A stretch of 64,000 bases of DNA from Hydractinia symbiolongicarpus (Eukaryota > Cnidaria > Hydrozoa > Anthoathecata > Hydractiniidae). Both the position numbers and the translations under genes were made by a program. The DNA lies in the NCBI RefSeq assembly GCF_029227915.1, contig NC_079885.1:23499001-23563000 (forward strand), read 5' to 3'. The first letter of the stretch is position 1. The number at the start of each line of letters is the position of its first letter. This document shows, in pieces, positions 25,660 to 37,900 of the stretch. The notes below the pieces were generated by a model, which did no database searches, was not told the DNA's origin, and was given only the letters and a program-made list of their open reading frames with translations.

Positions 25660-26005
25660 TAGATAGGTAAATGTGCCTATTTTACATGGCTAGCCTCACA
25701 AATATCGAGGGATATACCCTGTCTATTATTTCTAGGAGGGCCATGGCTTAGATGGAGAGTCCTAGAGTATTTAATGCTCATTTTGAACTACGCAAACGCA
25801 ATTACGGCCCGCGCTCTACTAGACAACTCCCAGTAACATCCAACGGCCCATACAGTGTGCCACCTCCCCAATTTCCCTCACATAGCTTGGGTTAACCCGG
25901 GGCTATGGTAACATTCACTCGCCCATGTTGAATCGCCGTCAAGAGGAATCGAATCCCGGTCTCCGTACAGAGTACGAGAGCTATAACCACTAATCTACTG
26001 CGCCA
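25660..26005 (-). repeat. tRNA-derived SINE, copy 2
   Basis: The reverse complement aligns along its length with copy 1: GCGCAGTAGATTAGTGG head, B-box-like GATTCGATTCC, CCATGGCCCTCCTAGAAATA, and a tail of TATC repeats. The tail directly abuts the left end of the 121-bp Helitron, suggesting insertion into or next to its (TATC) tract. Confidence 0.87.
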
Positions 26006-26461
26006 AAAAGTTTTGTCTAACGATACAAAGCGGTGTCACCTTAAAACAAAGGGCTTTAGGATGTTTATTAAATACTAAAAAATTGTCTAAAAAATGAATG
26101 TAAAAAGTTGATTTCAGAAACTGCATAGTCTTATATTTTGTAAACTTTTTTAGAAAAATATTTCACGTTCAAAAAAAAAAAAAAAATACGGATCAGTAAA
26201 CTAATGGGTTGTTATAGAATCCTGAGCTCGATGTATCAAAATAAAAAATCGCGACCACGAAATTACATTCTCTAGAACAAATTGTCTAACGCCACTTCAA
26301 ACTAAGCGTATAGTTCCTCTTTCACTGTCCAAATAACCAAGTTCTTTAGGTAAGCCACTATATTCAGTCAGAGAACGATTCGTATCCCCGCCATTTTTAT
26401 TTCCACATATTGTGTTTGTTGTGGAATTTATATTCTTGGCTGGACTAAGACTGGACTTTAG

Positions 26462-28141
26462 TCATGTACCTTCCTTTGGAACTTCTGTTTGAATTCGTAA
26501 GCCATGCATTTGCTTGACTTCGTCCTTTAAAATCTAAAAAACAAAAAAAAAAAAAAAAAAAAATGAAAGTAGATAACGATGACGATAGCTTCCTTAAATA
26601 TGATTAATTTTTGCGATGAATTTTTTAACGAAGTTTTTCAAACCTATGATGTGGGTTATTACCGAAGATTAACAAGAAACGACAAGGTATTTCAAGATAA
26701 TTGCACAAAAGTAGGTTTATGTAGGACAGTACAATTCATTGATGCACTCATAATTTGTGAATAGTGGGAGTTTTTGCTATATGTTTGCGAAAACCTTTTT
26801 TACGTAACTGGTGTCTATTATTACATTTTGCTAAGGGGAAAAATGGAGGAGAAATTTAAAGTTCAAATTTAGTGACCTGGAAAAGGCATTTGAATTCAGA
26901 TGCAATGAACCGGTTTTCAACCGACAAGGAAAAATATTTTAATTCCTTTTTATTTGAAAAACATCATCTGGGGGGAGGGCTAAAACGCACCCCTTTCCCT
27001 CTCTTTCTACGCCACAGAAGGTAACAAAATTCAACTACAGGAATTTGAATAAACACTCCTCATTTACCTCGTTAACAAGTTTGTGCTGTTGAAGAATTCT
27101 CTTTCCTTTAAAGTCAACAGAGCTCACGAATACCTCATACATTGAACCACATCCACCTATAAGACAACAAAAACAACAACAACAGCTAAAATAAACAACA
27201 CTTTAACGAATTTCTAGTTTTTCGTACAAATTATTAAACGTATGACAATGACCAAAAATACTATGCATCAAAATTTAGTTTTTTTGTTGCCCAAATACTG
27301 TTTTGGACTATAACTGGTATATGATATTGGCACTAATCACAAATAAAAGAGTCACACTTTTTGCATATTTTTACTATTTTTTACTTTTTCAGCGAACAGT
27401 TGTTTTTTCGGAAGTGATTATTTCCAAAATCCACACCCTGGAGTGCATAAGGAATAGTGTTATTATTTTCATTTGATGATACACAGAGAGTCCATTGTGC
27501 CTATTTGTGCCAGAGGTCATATGAATAATTTCATTGAGTTAAATGAACTTCCTTGTAACACCAACTCATTTGGAGAGTAGTAATCTGTAACTTCTACACA
27601 CGAGTGGCACTAAAATGACAAGTTGCCAGAAGAAAATTCTCAATTCGTCACCAAAATGACAAAAAAATCCAGAGTCACAAGTCAATGATTACAGCTGTGA
27701 AGGGTGTAAATTTACCTGATATGTCTCTAACATCTACTTCATGTACTTTCAAATTCTCTCTCAAGATACTTTCTATGTGCTTTTCACCTTCTGTGCCTGT
27801 TGAAAACCATTTCTTCACGTTACAAGGTCTCTACATGGAAAGACAGAAAGTAAAAAATTAAAATAACACCACAAAAAAACCAAGTTCTAATAGTGAAGAA
27901 TAAATAAAACAAAAAACAAACTCTATGGTGATTGAGTATTTTTTGTCTGCACCTGCACACAACGTGCAAATGTTTTTTTAAGGAAAATAGGAGACTTCCT
28001 ACCAATTGAAGAAAATATGATATGTGAGAAGAGAGAAATACCCACAAAAAATAACATTAGAAATACAAACAAATTCAAACTTACCAATGAGCCTTTGGGT
28101 GTAACATAATTCAAGGTTCTGACATATTTAAACAAAGCCAT
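26462..28141 (-). CDS. BOLA3: BolA family member 3 (mitochondrial Fe-S factor)
   Basis: Mitochondrial BolA protein that works with GLRX5 and NFU1 in delivering Fe-S clusters to lipoate synthase and respiratory enzymes (established for the human protein). Four minus-strand exons: 28141-28085, 27830-27716, 27156-27068, 26533-26462. They sum to 333 nt, 110 aa (human 107). The N-terminus (MALFKYVRTLNYVTPKGS) is basic and acid-free, as expected of a presequence. The BolA fold follows: EGEKHIESILRENL, DVRDISGGCGSMYEV with the conserved cysteine, FKGKRILQQHKLVNE, and the invariant MHGLRI histidine motif, ending VPKEGT. All splice sites are GT-AG. Convergent with WDR88 and divergent from the USP37 gene. 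Confidence 0.95.
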
Positions 28142-28984
28142 TGTTTTTATTTATGTACCATTACTATAAGAACTTGCATTCATGTAAATATACTGTCAAT
28201 GAGGCCCATGGAAAAACCCTCTTACAGCCCTGTAATATTTATGTCACATTGCCAACCTGAAAGTTGAGCTACACTTATTCAAGGACAACCTTCTTATAAA
28301 TGTTGTCCATATGTATGCAAAGTTCAGTATGCCAAGTAAACTTCTTTAAAATGTTTGTTGTACACAAAGGAAAACCATTCTATTCTATTTTGATCTTATT
28401 TAGAATCTGTATCTTAAGTTATTTCAGGCATTGGAATATCGACTTTGCCACTCTAAGGGAAATAAAGTCAAAGTTGTCAATGAATAGAAAAAAATACAAG
28501 TCTGCCAAAAGTGCCTCTAAATTAGCTTTGCCAACAAAAATTTTGCAGGTCAGTTACTTTGGATTCCCCAGGCAGCACTTGGGCAGAGGAATAACAGAAA
28601 AGTAAACTGTCACATAAATTTTGATGACTTTAGCAAGGACCCATCAATATACAATTTTTTTGTTTTGTTTACCCATTGACTTAATTGTGTATAACAAAAA
28701 TGTGTAGGATTGTATATTTTTGACGGACTCTGGAGAAGTCTAAAAATTTTGCTGAAGTCAGCAATAACTTGTCAATACACATAAAAACTCCTTTATAAAT
28801 GCATTCACCTAATGCCTCTGTTGTGTAGAGCTTGAAACACTAATCAAAAAAATGTGTAGGATCTTTTGACAAACAGTTACAGAGAGGTTTTAAATCTTCT
28901 TTGATGATATCTTAACCCATTTATTCTGAAACAGATTCAAGAACCAAGGTTTAGGAAACGTTTTTGTGTACTGATGGTTAAATG

Positions 28985-29105
28985 CTTATTTAGTGGTTAT
29001 AACTCTCGCACTTTGTGCTGGAGACCTTGTCCTTGACGGCAATTCAGTATGGGCTCTGGGTAACCCAAGCCATGAGAGGGAAATTGAGGAGATGGCTATG
29101 TAAAA
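28985..29105 (+). repeat. SINE head fragment, copy 3a
   Basis: TAGTGGTTATAACTCTCGCA, then TGTGCTGGAGACC and AACCCAAGCCATGAGAGGGA match the first third of the SINE in plus orientation. The body is missing. Confidence 0.75.
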
Positions 29106-29109
29106 TATG

Positions 29110-29400
29110 GCCATATTTTAAATGGCTAGCCTCAAAAGTATCGAGGGATATACCCATCTATTATTTCCAGGAGGGGTCAAGGCTTTGACGCGGAGTCCTG
29201 GCGTATTTAATTCTCTCATTAGGCGATGGATCAATTATTAGAATCTGCGCTCTACCAGACAACTCTGTGCAACATCCAACAGTCCACACAGTGCGTCATC
29301 TCCCCAATTTCGCCTTACATGGTTTGGGTCAACCGGGGGCTATGGTAATATTAAATTGCCCTTATGGAATCATCGCCAAGGGGAATTGAAATCCGCAAAA
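29110..29400 (-). repeat. SINE body, copy 3b, inverted next to 3a
   Basis: The reverse complement matches the SINE from the GGCGATTCAA region to the tail-side ATATCCCTCGATA, in the opposite orientation to 3a. The pair forms an inverted structure sharing the ACCCAAGCCATG region, so a transcript through it could fold back. Confidence 0.75.
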
Positions 29401-31575
29401 AGAGCTTTCAGCCGAAAATGTAAACAACCGAATTTATCTATAGGACTAACAATAAGGGAAAACTGATAATTAGTCTGTAACAGGATAGACAGCAGATGCA
29501 GGATACTTACATAGTATATTTATAGCTAGAATTAGCTGCTCATACGGCTATATTTACAGTAGAAATAATTTTTGCTTAAATTCCCAAATTTCTTTGATAT
29601 CGATGGTAGTAAACCCAGGGTTGTCTGTTGTCATTTTAAGAGCATTCGTAAAGAGAATCTGCTAATTATATGGTACCAGCCATTATATTTGTTATGATGC
29701 TGAGACCATGTGGTGGACGACAGCAAAGTTGGTATTTATACGGCTTAATAACTGGGATCAGTTTGGAAATGAATATCTTTTTTGCACAGTCGTTTCTTGC
29801 TCTTTTTTTGTTTTTTATTAAAGCAGAACATGCTCTAGCTATATGGAGAAGATTAAAAACCAAAAAAGTGTTGAAATTTAGGCAAATAAGATCTCTACTG
29901 TATAATCAGCCGTATACTGTATGTGCAGGATATCTTCTAGCTAGCTAATGCTACACTTCCTTGCTGTTTAATCTGACAATGCCTATAAGGTGCAGATTAA
30001 TTTCAGGATGATGATGATGTGTTTTGTCTATAAAAATCCTTAAAGTTGCACACTACACAAAAGTTTATTAGATTACCCAGTATCAAGATGTCAGTGTGAA
30101 AAGTGAACATTAACCCTAGCTGAACCACAATAATGGGGTTTAAACCAATGGAATCTAATCAAATGTAACAAATTAATCAACCAAGCGGGAAAGAAAAACA
30201 CCGCGCGGAAAAAGTCTATTCCGTCTGGTGTATAGTTTTTTTTGGTAAACTTTCAGTTTTGAACAAACATAAATGTACCTATTGTAGCTTTGAAAAACCT
30301 CCCTTGTCGTTTAAGCTTAAGTAAATATCTTGTCTGGACGTCTTATGTAAGGTACGTAGCTATAAGAAAATATGCGGGCGCGAGCAGGGTCCTTTTTAGT
30401 CTGTTTCTTCCCACGAAGGTATCATGACGACTTTAGATGAATATATGTCAATCAGAATTTATCCATCTACACTCAATAATAGTTTGAAGTCTCAATGTTT
30501 CCGTTTAAATAAATGAGATGAAAAAGACCTTTCTTCAGCAAGCTTCTGCATCTTTCTGCTTGCCACACAGTTGTTAGAGCCAGAAAGGGCTTTCGGCCGG
30601 GGGAAATGTAAATATTGATATTGAATAAAATAAATATCATGTCATGAACAAGCGAGTTTATTCTAGGCTACGTTTTGACAGCTACAGCTGTCTTCGACGG
30701 GCAATGATCGTAATCATCTTTGGCTATTTGTTATTTGAAGAGATAATTAAAGTATCGAAATTAGCCAATCAGATCACAGCAATTAAAGTAATTAACTTTT
30801 TCTCGGACCCAGATGGAAGCAATTAATTCATTAAAATCTTTTCTTTTTCTAAAAGTTCGCTTTATGTTACGTTTCTTTTTCTAAAAGTTCGCTTTTTGTT
30901 GATGTTTAATTATAGTCTAGGACTCAACACTTAAAATAAATATTTTATCCCTGACGGTCACAGTTACTACCAAGAATTCGACAAAATGGACACATTTTAC
31001 CAATAATGCAACATAAACACTTCGCATCTACCATTTCTTAAGGTGTAAAATATCTTGTTGCAAGACTTAATGCCATGGTAAGCTCTTTGCAAATATTGAT
31101 CATTTATCCGCTAAGAGTTTTGCTAGTTATACACTTCTGTAATGCTGTTTATAATCGTTAATTTTTTTCATTGCTTAAATTTTAGGAGAGCATTTTCACT
31201 TGTGAAAGGCACTATTAGCTGCTGGCCAATTTGACTGTTTGATTTTGTACCATGACAGATAAATGTCAAATTTAACCTGTTAGTGACTGTTGATTGGCTC
31301 TTATTTTGTGCACTGAGGACTACTGCTTCAATAATATGCCATAATAAGTGATGTATCTATGCTGTATCTTCAGTGTAAATTTTAGGAACTATCTAAATAA
31401 AAATGTTACAATGTGTGTAATGTTTAAAATATTTTTCAAAAAATTGATTATTGAGCCTAGGGTGTCACTTGCATGTGCCAAATTTTTCTTCCACTTCATT
31501 ATTGGCTGTGTTTTTAAATGTTACACTTGTATAATAAGAATTATCGTTCTTGTTAAATTACTATTTTTAGAAATA

Positions 31576-34008
31576 ATGTTGTCAAACACAATAGAAAAAC
31601 AACTATTCCAAGCCAACGCTCTGTTTTTAAAAATAACCTCAGCTTCCAAACAACCGTTTGAAGTAAATAATGGCAATTGTGAATTATCCAAATGCAAACA
31701 ACATAACTCATATCAATGGCTGATTTCAGCTCCTAATAACACAAAACACAGGAAGTTTAACTTTACAGTTGACGTTAGTACAGTGATAAAAGAGAAAATT
31801 CGTGGATCACAATTTCATATTCAAGTCAAAGTGAAGAATGCTGTAACTCAGCTCATTGGAACGATGCATAACAATGAAGATGCAGAGAAAATTGGCTGCC
31901 TGTTTAGAGAGATTGATAATAGTAAAAGAAATACATCAGGGGGATGGTTAAATGCAAAAGAGAATCTTCCTAATCAAGGTCCTAATTATGTAACTTCTCA
32001 GAGAAATTCAAGTCCATTGTCTGCTAAGAAACATACCAGAACACCACTTTCTGATAAAAGTTTCTCCAAGGAAACAGTTGACATCGTGAACAGAGGAAAA
32101 AAATTATTTCCCTCCCCTTCAGAAATGCTTAAAACTACCCCAAGTACAAAGGATACTGATGTCAAAGTAACTGCCATTGGCGGTAGAAAGGCAAGCAATT
32201 TTTATAACACAGATAATAAGATAGATAGAGGCTTAAGCTCTTATGCAGCTAGTAAACCAAAGTCATTTAGTTCAATGACGTCACCTGTTACATCCAAGCA
32301 CTCTTTAACGTTTCAAAACAGAATTATGAGTAATGACTTCAAGAAATGTGAAAGGATGAGCAATGAAGTTATTGGTTTTTCGAATCTCGGAAACACTTGT
32401 TACATGAATGCTATATTGCAATGTCTGTTAAACATACCAAATTTTTTTCAAGATTTAAATAACGCTGATAATCTAGATGTTGTAAAACATTTTAGTTTAT
32501 ATAATGCTTTGTGCAATTTAGGAATACTCAAGTATTCATACGAAACTCTAGAAAATCAACGATATGCTTTGAAAAGAGTTAAATCAGCCATATCAACCTC
32601 TGCAACACGTTTTTCTGGTTATTCCCAACATGACGCACATGAATTCCTTTGTCATTGTCTGGATCAACTAAAAGAAGATTTATCCACTGAAATGAGGAAA
32701 AAGTATGAAATGCAAGGCTTTGATTGGTCAACTTCTGAGTCTGAAGAACAAGCTTTTTTTGCTTGTCCAATTAAAAATAACTTTGAGAGTACAGTGTTAC
32801 ATAGCATTATTTGTCAAGAATGTAACGAGCAAGTTTTAAAAACTGAAGCTTGTCATGACTTCTCTCTTGTCATTCCAAATTTTGATGAAAATTCAGAGCC
32901 GAGAGACCGTAGTATTGATGATTTGCTAAAAACACATTTTTTAGACGAAGTAATTGAGTATACATGTGAGAAGTGCAGTACAACATCTTCTGTGTTAAAA
33001 CATCAGTTTCAAATGCTTCCACGTGTTTTAATATTGCACATAAAGCGTTACGATATGTATGATATGAAACGTTCAGACCGTATTCGCCTTCCCAAAACTA
33101 TTAATGTTAAATTTTTAGTTACAACAGACACAGTTTTACCAAGAACTTTTGTGTATGATAAAGAAAAAATGAAAGCAAGTTTTTTAACATCAGCAAACTT
33201 AAATGCAAGCGAAAAGAGAAAATCACAGGAACCACTGCAAAGCGAACCACTTAACAAATCTTCTAAAAAATCAGATTCTCGTACATCGGAAAAGGAATTC
33301 TTGTCCTCTGAGAAGAGCATCAGTAACAGGGAAGGAGAATTTTTAGCCCAAGCTTTCAGAGACAGCAAGCGTGATGAAGAGTTAAGATTAAAGGAATCGA
33401 AATTCACTTCGTTAAAAAGAACAGATATGCCTTTGGTTAATAAGAAGTTGGAATTTCCCACGATGAGTTGGAGCACTCCAATGGTTGAAAAAAGTGTAAA
33501 CTTAATCGATCTTGATGCTGATAAAGAGTTTGAGAACGATCTCACAAAATTAACTTCTGTGTCTGACGATGAAGAAGACGAGTTGAAAAAAGCAATGGAA
33601 TTGAGCATGAAGGAATATGCAGAAAGACAAGAGCAAGAATTAATGGATTTTTCCTTTAACAACAACAAAAATGATAGGATCAATGTTAATAATTCCTTAA
33701 ACAATACTTCCAAAGACAAAGAGACAGAGTTTAAGGACGAAGAGAGTAATGCTTTGGACAATAACAACTCTGCTAACAAAAACTTATATAATTTGGTTGG
33801 AATAGTCAATCATCATGGTCAAAATACTGCTACTGGACATTATACCAGCGATAGTTTTGATTTTAAGTCAGAAAAGTGGCGAAGTTACAATGATTCTTCG
33901 GTGAAAGAAATAAAGGAACATGAAGCTAGGTTTGGACGATTGGAGAGTGCGTATATTGTGTTCTACATGCATGTGGATTCTTTTAATGCTATTATGAGTA
34001 AGCAATAG
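31576..34008 (+). CDS. USP37: Ubiquitin carboxyl-terminal hydrolase, USP37/26/29 type
   Basis: Cysteine deubiquitinase; vertebrate USP37 is a cell-cycle enzyme acting on cyclin A and replication factors. 810 aa in a single exon (human 979). Residues 1-115 resemble the PH-like N-terminal domain of USP37/26/29 (VKVKNAVTQLIGTM). A low-complexity linker with a KEN motif (128-130) follows. The USP domain opens with IGFSNLGNTCYMNAILQ (catalytic Cys275), GYSQHDAHEFL, and a Cys-x2-Cys pair in SIICQEC and TCEKC. It is split by an insert at about 530-735 carrying one ubiquitin-interacting motif (about 664-684, DELKKAMELSMKEY), and resumes with VGIVNHHG, GHYTSD (His755) and SYNDSS. Human has three UIMs. 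The frame is open upstream to 31348, but an acceptor (TTTTTAG) lies five bases before this ATG, so this start is preferred; extra coding exons upstream are not excluded. Confidence 0.92.
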   Translation: MLSNTIEKQLFQANALFLKITSASKQPFEVNNGNCELSKCKQHNSYQWLISAPNNTKHRKFNFTVDVSTVIKEKIRGSQFHIQVKVKNAVTQLIGTMHNNEDAEKIGCLFREIDNSKRNTSGGWLNAKENLPNQGPNYVTSQRNSSPLSAKKHTRTPLSDKSFSKETVDIVNRGKKLFPSPSEMLKTTPSTKDTDVKVTAIGGRKASNFYNTDNKIDRGLSSYAASKPKSFSSMTSPVTSKHSLTFQNRIMSNDFKKCERMSNEVIGFSNLGNTCYMNAILQCLLNIPNFFQDLNNADNLDVVKHFSLYNALCNLGILKYSYETLENQRYALKRVKSAISTSATRFSGYSQHDAHEFLCHCLDQLKEDLSTEMRKKYEMQGFDWSTSESEEQAFFACPIKNNFESTVLHSIICQECNEQVLKTEACHDFSLVIPNFDENSEPRDRSIDDLLKTHFLDEVIEYTCEKCSTTSSVLKHQFQMLPRVLILHIKRYDMYDMKRSDRIRLPKTINVKFLVTTDTVLPRTFVYDKEKMKASFLTSANLNASEKRKSQEPLQSEPLNKSSKKSDSRTSEKEFLSSEKSISNREGEFLAQAFRDSKRDEELRLKESKFTSLKRTDMPLVNKKLEFPTMSWSTPMVEKSVNLIDLDADKEFENDLTKLTSVSDDEEDELKKAMELSMKEYAERQEQELMDFSFNNNKNDRINVNNSLNNTSKDKETEFKDEESNALDNNNSANKNLYNLVGIVNHHGQNTATGHYTSDSFDFKSEKWRSYNDSSVKEIKEHEARFGRLESAYIVFYMHVDSFNAIMSKQ

Positions 34009-34977
34009 ACTATGTGTTATAGGATATTGTATTTTATTATCTGTTGATGCGAATGCTAAATTATGTCACCATTTCAAACTTTAATTAGCTGATTTATAAA
34101 TACTGAAACTTTGCATTATCGTCAAAGTCAAAGGAATACTCTGGCATTTATACTTTAATTATATACATTTCACAAGTTAATTAAAAAAAATATTACTACT
34201 AGAGTTTATCTTTTCGTTAGTTTAAAGTTATTCAAATATATTGAGTGTTTACTTTATTGTTTATTTTTTTTCACTCCAAGAAAACGTAGATAGGCTTGTT
34301 TCAATATTCATTTTGTTGTAAAGGAAACTGGAATAATAGATAAACTTTTTGGTCCTAATATTTCAGTATAACTTTCTTTCTATTAATTAAATTAAATTTA
34401 TTTATAGCAACAATAATAAATCTTTATGAGATATATTATTTGCAAAATTGGTGCAAGTTGTGTGAATTATTTTTGTAAGGTGTTCTTTTGTTTCCGTATG
34501 AAACTAATAGGGTTGAAGGACCATTTACCCACATATTTTTTTTTAGAGATATGGAAAACACTATTTTTTGTTCTAATGCAGTAAATTCAAATAGCATTTT
34601 AGCCAATCTGAAAGTCCTGCATTTTAAAATGTTCGAAGGTAGCAACAACTTGTGCACCCCCCGTAGTCATTATATTACTCCTTTCAATTTAAAAAACAAT
34701 TTCTCTGCCCTGATGCAATGTACTTTAATCCTTCAAAACTGGGATAACATACCATACAGAGGTAACAAAATCTTAGATTTCTTCTTGTTGACTTATGTTA
34801 CAGTTCCTAATAATTGTGTATAATTATCTGATAGTTATAAAACATAAAATTATATATGTATAATAAATGAAGTATATATAACTTATAAAATGTGCATTAA
34901 AGATACGACACATTGGGTATGGAAGTGATGACACAATGTGAAAAGCAAGTAAATAAGTTAAAGATCTTTCTCAAAAT
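34009..34977. other. USP37 to CEP152 spacer
   Basis: AT-rich, with several candidate poly(A) signals (AATAAA at about 34411 and 34861). A 111-codon open frame at 34488-34823 has no recognisable motif and is probably chance. Confidence 0.5.
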
Positions 34978-37900
34978 ATGAGTGTTATGCTGAGTCGCAT
35001 AGACTTTGATCCTCAGGTAAGCTGCATATAATAGATTTTCTTTCATGTTAGTTTTAAAAGTTGCTGTTCTGTGATTATTATGATGTAGAACTACAGTATA
35101 TCATGCAATAATAACTGATAATAATAAGTGATTGCTGTACCACAACTGGGTGCTCAGGGTCTAAGTGCCAAACAAGCTCTATATTGACACCGTTATCAAC
35201 AGCGCTAAGGCAATAAGAATGCCTAAAACCTGTATTGCTTACTTTCAAAATCCAAATGGTTACCAATGAATAGTGCTTGACTACATCCACAAGCTGTTTC
35301 TTTTCTCAATTCCTATTTAGACGAGAATTACATTGTTTTTTAAAACAAATGTATTCCAAATTCCAAAATCAAAATTTACAGCATTTTGTTTAAAGTGCTA
35401 AAACATTTAGGAATAAAAACGAAGTGTTAACCAAAACTAAAAGGTTAGTTCCATCAATTAGTACTTACAAAGCTATACCTTTCGATATTGCAAGCACCAA
35501 AAACGTTTAGTTACTGATAACCATCATTCACACTATCCTTGCTGCTTTTGTTACAGCTATCATTATACTAAAATATAATTTTTTTGTTTTAAACTTTACT
35601 GAAATGCCATATCAAAGCAACCAATTTCAATACAATTTCTGAATAATTAAATTTACGATTCTATCAATTACAGCATAATCTGCTTCATCAACTGATAATT
35701 CAACTACTATCTAAGTAAAGAAAATTAAGTTTCCTGTCAAGGGCAACTTCAAAACCAGTACAATATTGTATTGGTAGTTACTTTCAAATTCTGAAGCCTG
35801 AGAATGCTAAAATTTATGGCATCCGTAGTACTTTCTTTCATGTTTCAAGTTTTGTTAGCTCTCTTTCTTGTAACACCTTTTTTATTCTTAATGACACCTT
35901 AAAACCATAAAACTTAGGATCAATATACTAAATGTGTAGGTGTTCACTGCTATCTTTGTTTTCTATCTTTTTAAAATACTTTTAAATTAAAAGAAATAGC
36001 TCTTTCTAGAAACTTGCTGACGAAGAAGAAGCAGAGCTTGACAGAGAGGATGCACAACAACAACGTGAGGTATGTATTTTAAATTATTTTGTAGTATAGT
36101 AACCTCAGCAGACAACGTGGTAAGACACTCCTTCAGTGATATTTTTATTAACCCATAAGACAGATTGTTTTAATAAAAACTATTAAGACCATTTGTGTAA
36201 GTAACATTTTCAGAATTTTGGGGTTTAAAATAATAAGTTATTCATTTTTATTGATTTGCTTTTCTTTAAGGGCTTTATGTGCAGCTCTTTTATTTTGATT
36301 TTTAAACCTTGTTGTTTATTTTTACATGTGCAGTTAGGATATTTTTGTGTACTTAGCTCAAGGCCTTTCTTGACAATGAGCTGGACGATGATTTTTTGGA
36401 CGATGCCTCGTTTACACTACAACAAAGTTATGATGTTCAAACCCATGAAAACCAACCTGCAACAAACGGGGAGAGACCATCTTATATACCACAAGAAACA
36501 AGTAAGCGTGTATTGACACAGAATGTTGACCACCCCGATATCGAAGGGAATAGTTATGACGAATTGGCTGTTTATTCAAATAATGGTTATGCTAATGGTG
36601 AAGTGTTTTCAAATGAACCTACTAATTATCCAGGATTATCTAGGAACCACACAAATAATAGTGATTACAATAATGAAACAAACTTCCCTTTCCAAACTCA
36701 AACTCATAGCTATTATGCCAGTGAAAGCCACCCTTCTGCAGACGATCCAGCAAAGAGAAAAAAGACGGAAAATGCCCAACTCCAAATTTTGTATGCTGCT
36801 AGAGGGAGGAAGATTGAGGAGTTGCAGAAAGAGATGGAAGAAAAGGAAGAAGAGATGGCGAAAAATAACAGGATCTTGCAACACAGACTAACCATGATGA
36901 CAAGTAAGGCTATAAGTCTATAAAATGCATTTGCCCTCTGATGGTGAAAAGTCAATTGTAAAAAGTCAGAATGGCTAGCAAAACTCTAAACCCCTAATCA
37001 GACTAAGTAACTGTGATTTCTATTGTTGCTAGATAAAAAAAAGTATCATGGTACATAGTCTTGCATTTTCAGCCTTTTTTAGAGGACTTTAATATTTAGA
37101 GATGACAATTTGTGATTGTTTCTTATTGTTCCTATGGAATTTCCTTCAGGTCTGTATGCTCAAGAACCTTAAGGGTGGGGATAAAAAAACAACTTCAGGT
37201 GGCAGTAACTCTTTACAATCGGAAAAAGAAAATTCATATAATTAGTTACTAAATCTTATTTTCAGACAATATATCTTTATTTTTTCTAAATTAACACTGT
37301 TGTCACGGTTTTATAGCTATAATACCATTTCCTTTCACCAAAAATATCTAGCTACCACAATTTCTTTTTAAAATGTTTACTAAATTTGGCTTCCGGTTAC
37401 GCAGCTGTAAAATTATGCAGAAAAGATTACGTACGAGAAACGTTAATAACAACAAAGATAGCACCAAATAGAAATTTATGATGATCTTTATTGTACTGCA
37501 CTGCACAAGCTCTAACTTCCAACAGCAATTACGTTCTTCTTTAAAATTTTCAGACATATCTAGTAAATCATGTAGTTACAATAAAAGTGCAGAAATATTT
37601 TTTTCTTGATATTTTTTCTTTTAAGAGCTTCGGATGAAGACAGTACTACCCAAATATGTTTAAAACAAAACAAAAGCCTATTGTTGGAAAAGTATGGATG
37701 AATAAAAACTCTGTACACTTGTTTTAACAAAATAAATCCAAGGTTTATTTAAAACTGAAGCAGATAAAAAATGGTGGAAATGTAAAATGTTGATGCTCAT
37801 AAGAGTTCATTCTCAGCAATTTACATAAAAGGTCCAAAAATCATTTTATACATCTTAAGGTCCATATTTTAAAGAAATAGTAAAATAGTATTATATTTAA

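Larger units (their letters stand above)
28142..31575. other. BOLA3 to USP37 intergenic region
   Basis: No gene is supported apart from SINE fragments at 28985-29400. Open frames at 28300, 29670 and 30644 lack recognisable motifs. An ATG followed by a good donor (CCATG|GTAAGC at about 31078) and an acceptor TTTTTAG just before the USP37 start suggest a 5' noncoding exon near 31020-31077 joined to 31571; inferred. Two sites share GCTTTCRGCCG...AAATGTAAA (29405 and 30590), likely repeat debris. Confidence 0.45.

Noticed and set aside
29670-29948. 92-codon frame with hydrophobic stretch
   Set aside because: No family match, no splice context, lies in repeat-rich intergenic DNA.
31348-31575. 76-codon upstream extension of the USP37 frame
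   Set aside because: Hydrophobic, Cys- and Phe-rich translation unlike any USP N-terminus, separated from the chosen ATG by a good splice acceptor; most likely intron.
33048-33809. 253-codon minus-strand open frame opposite USP37
   Set aside because: Ser/Leu-rich mirror of the Lys/Glu/Asn-rich sense frame; no motifs.
36523-36891. 122-codon frame in CEP152 exon 3
   Set aside because: Out-of-frame overlap of a supported exon.
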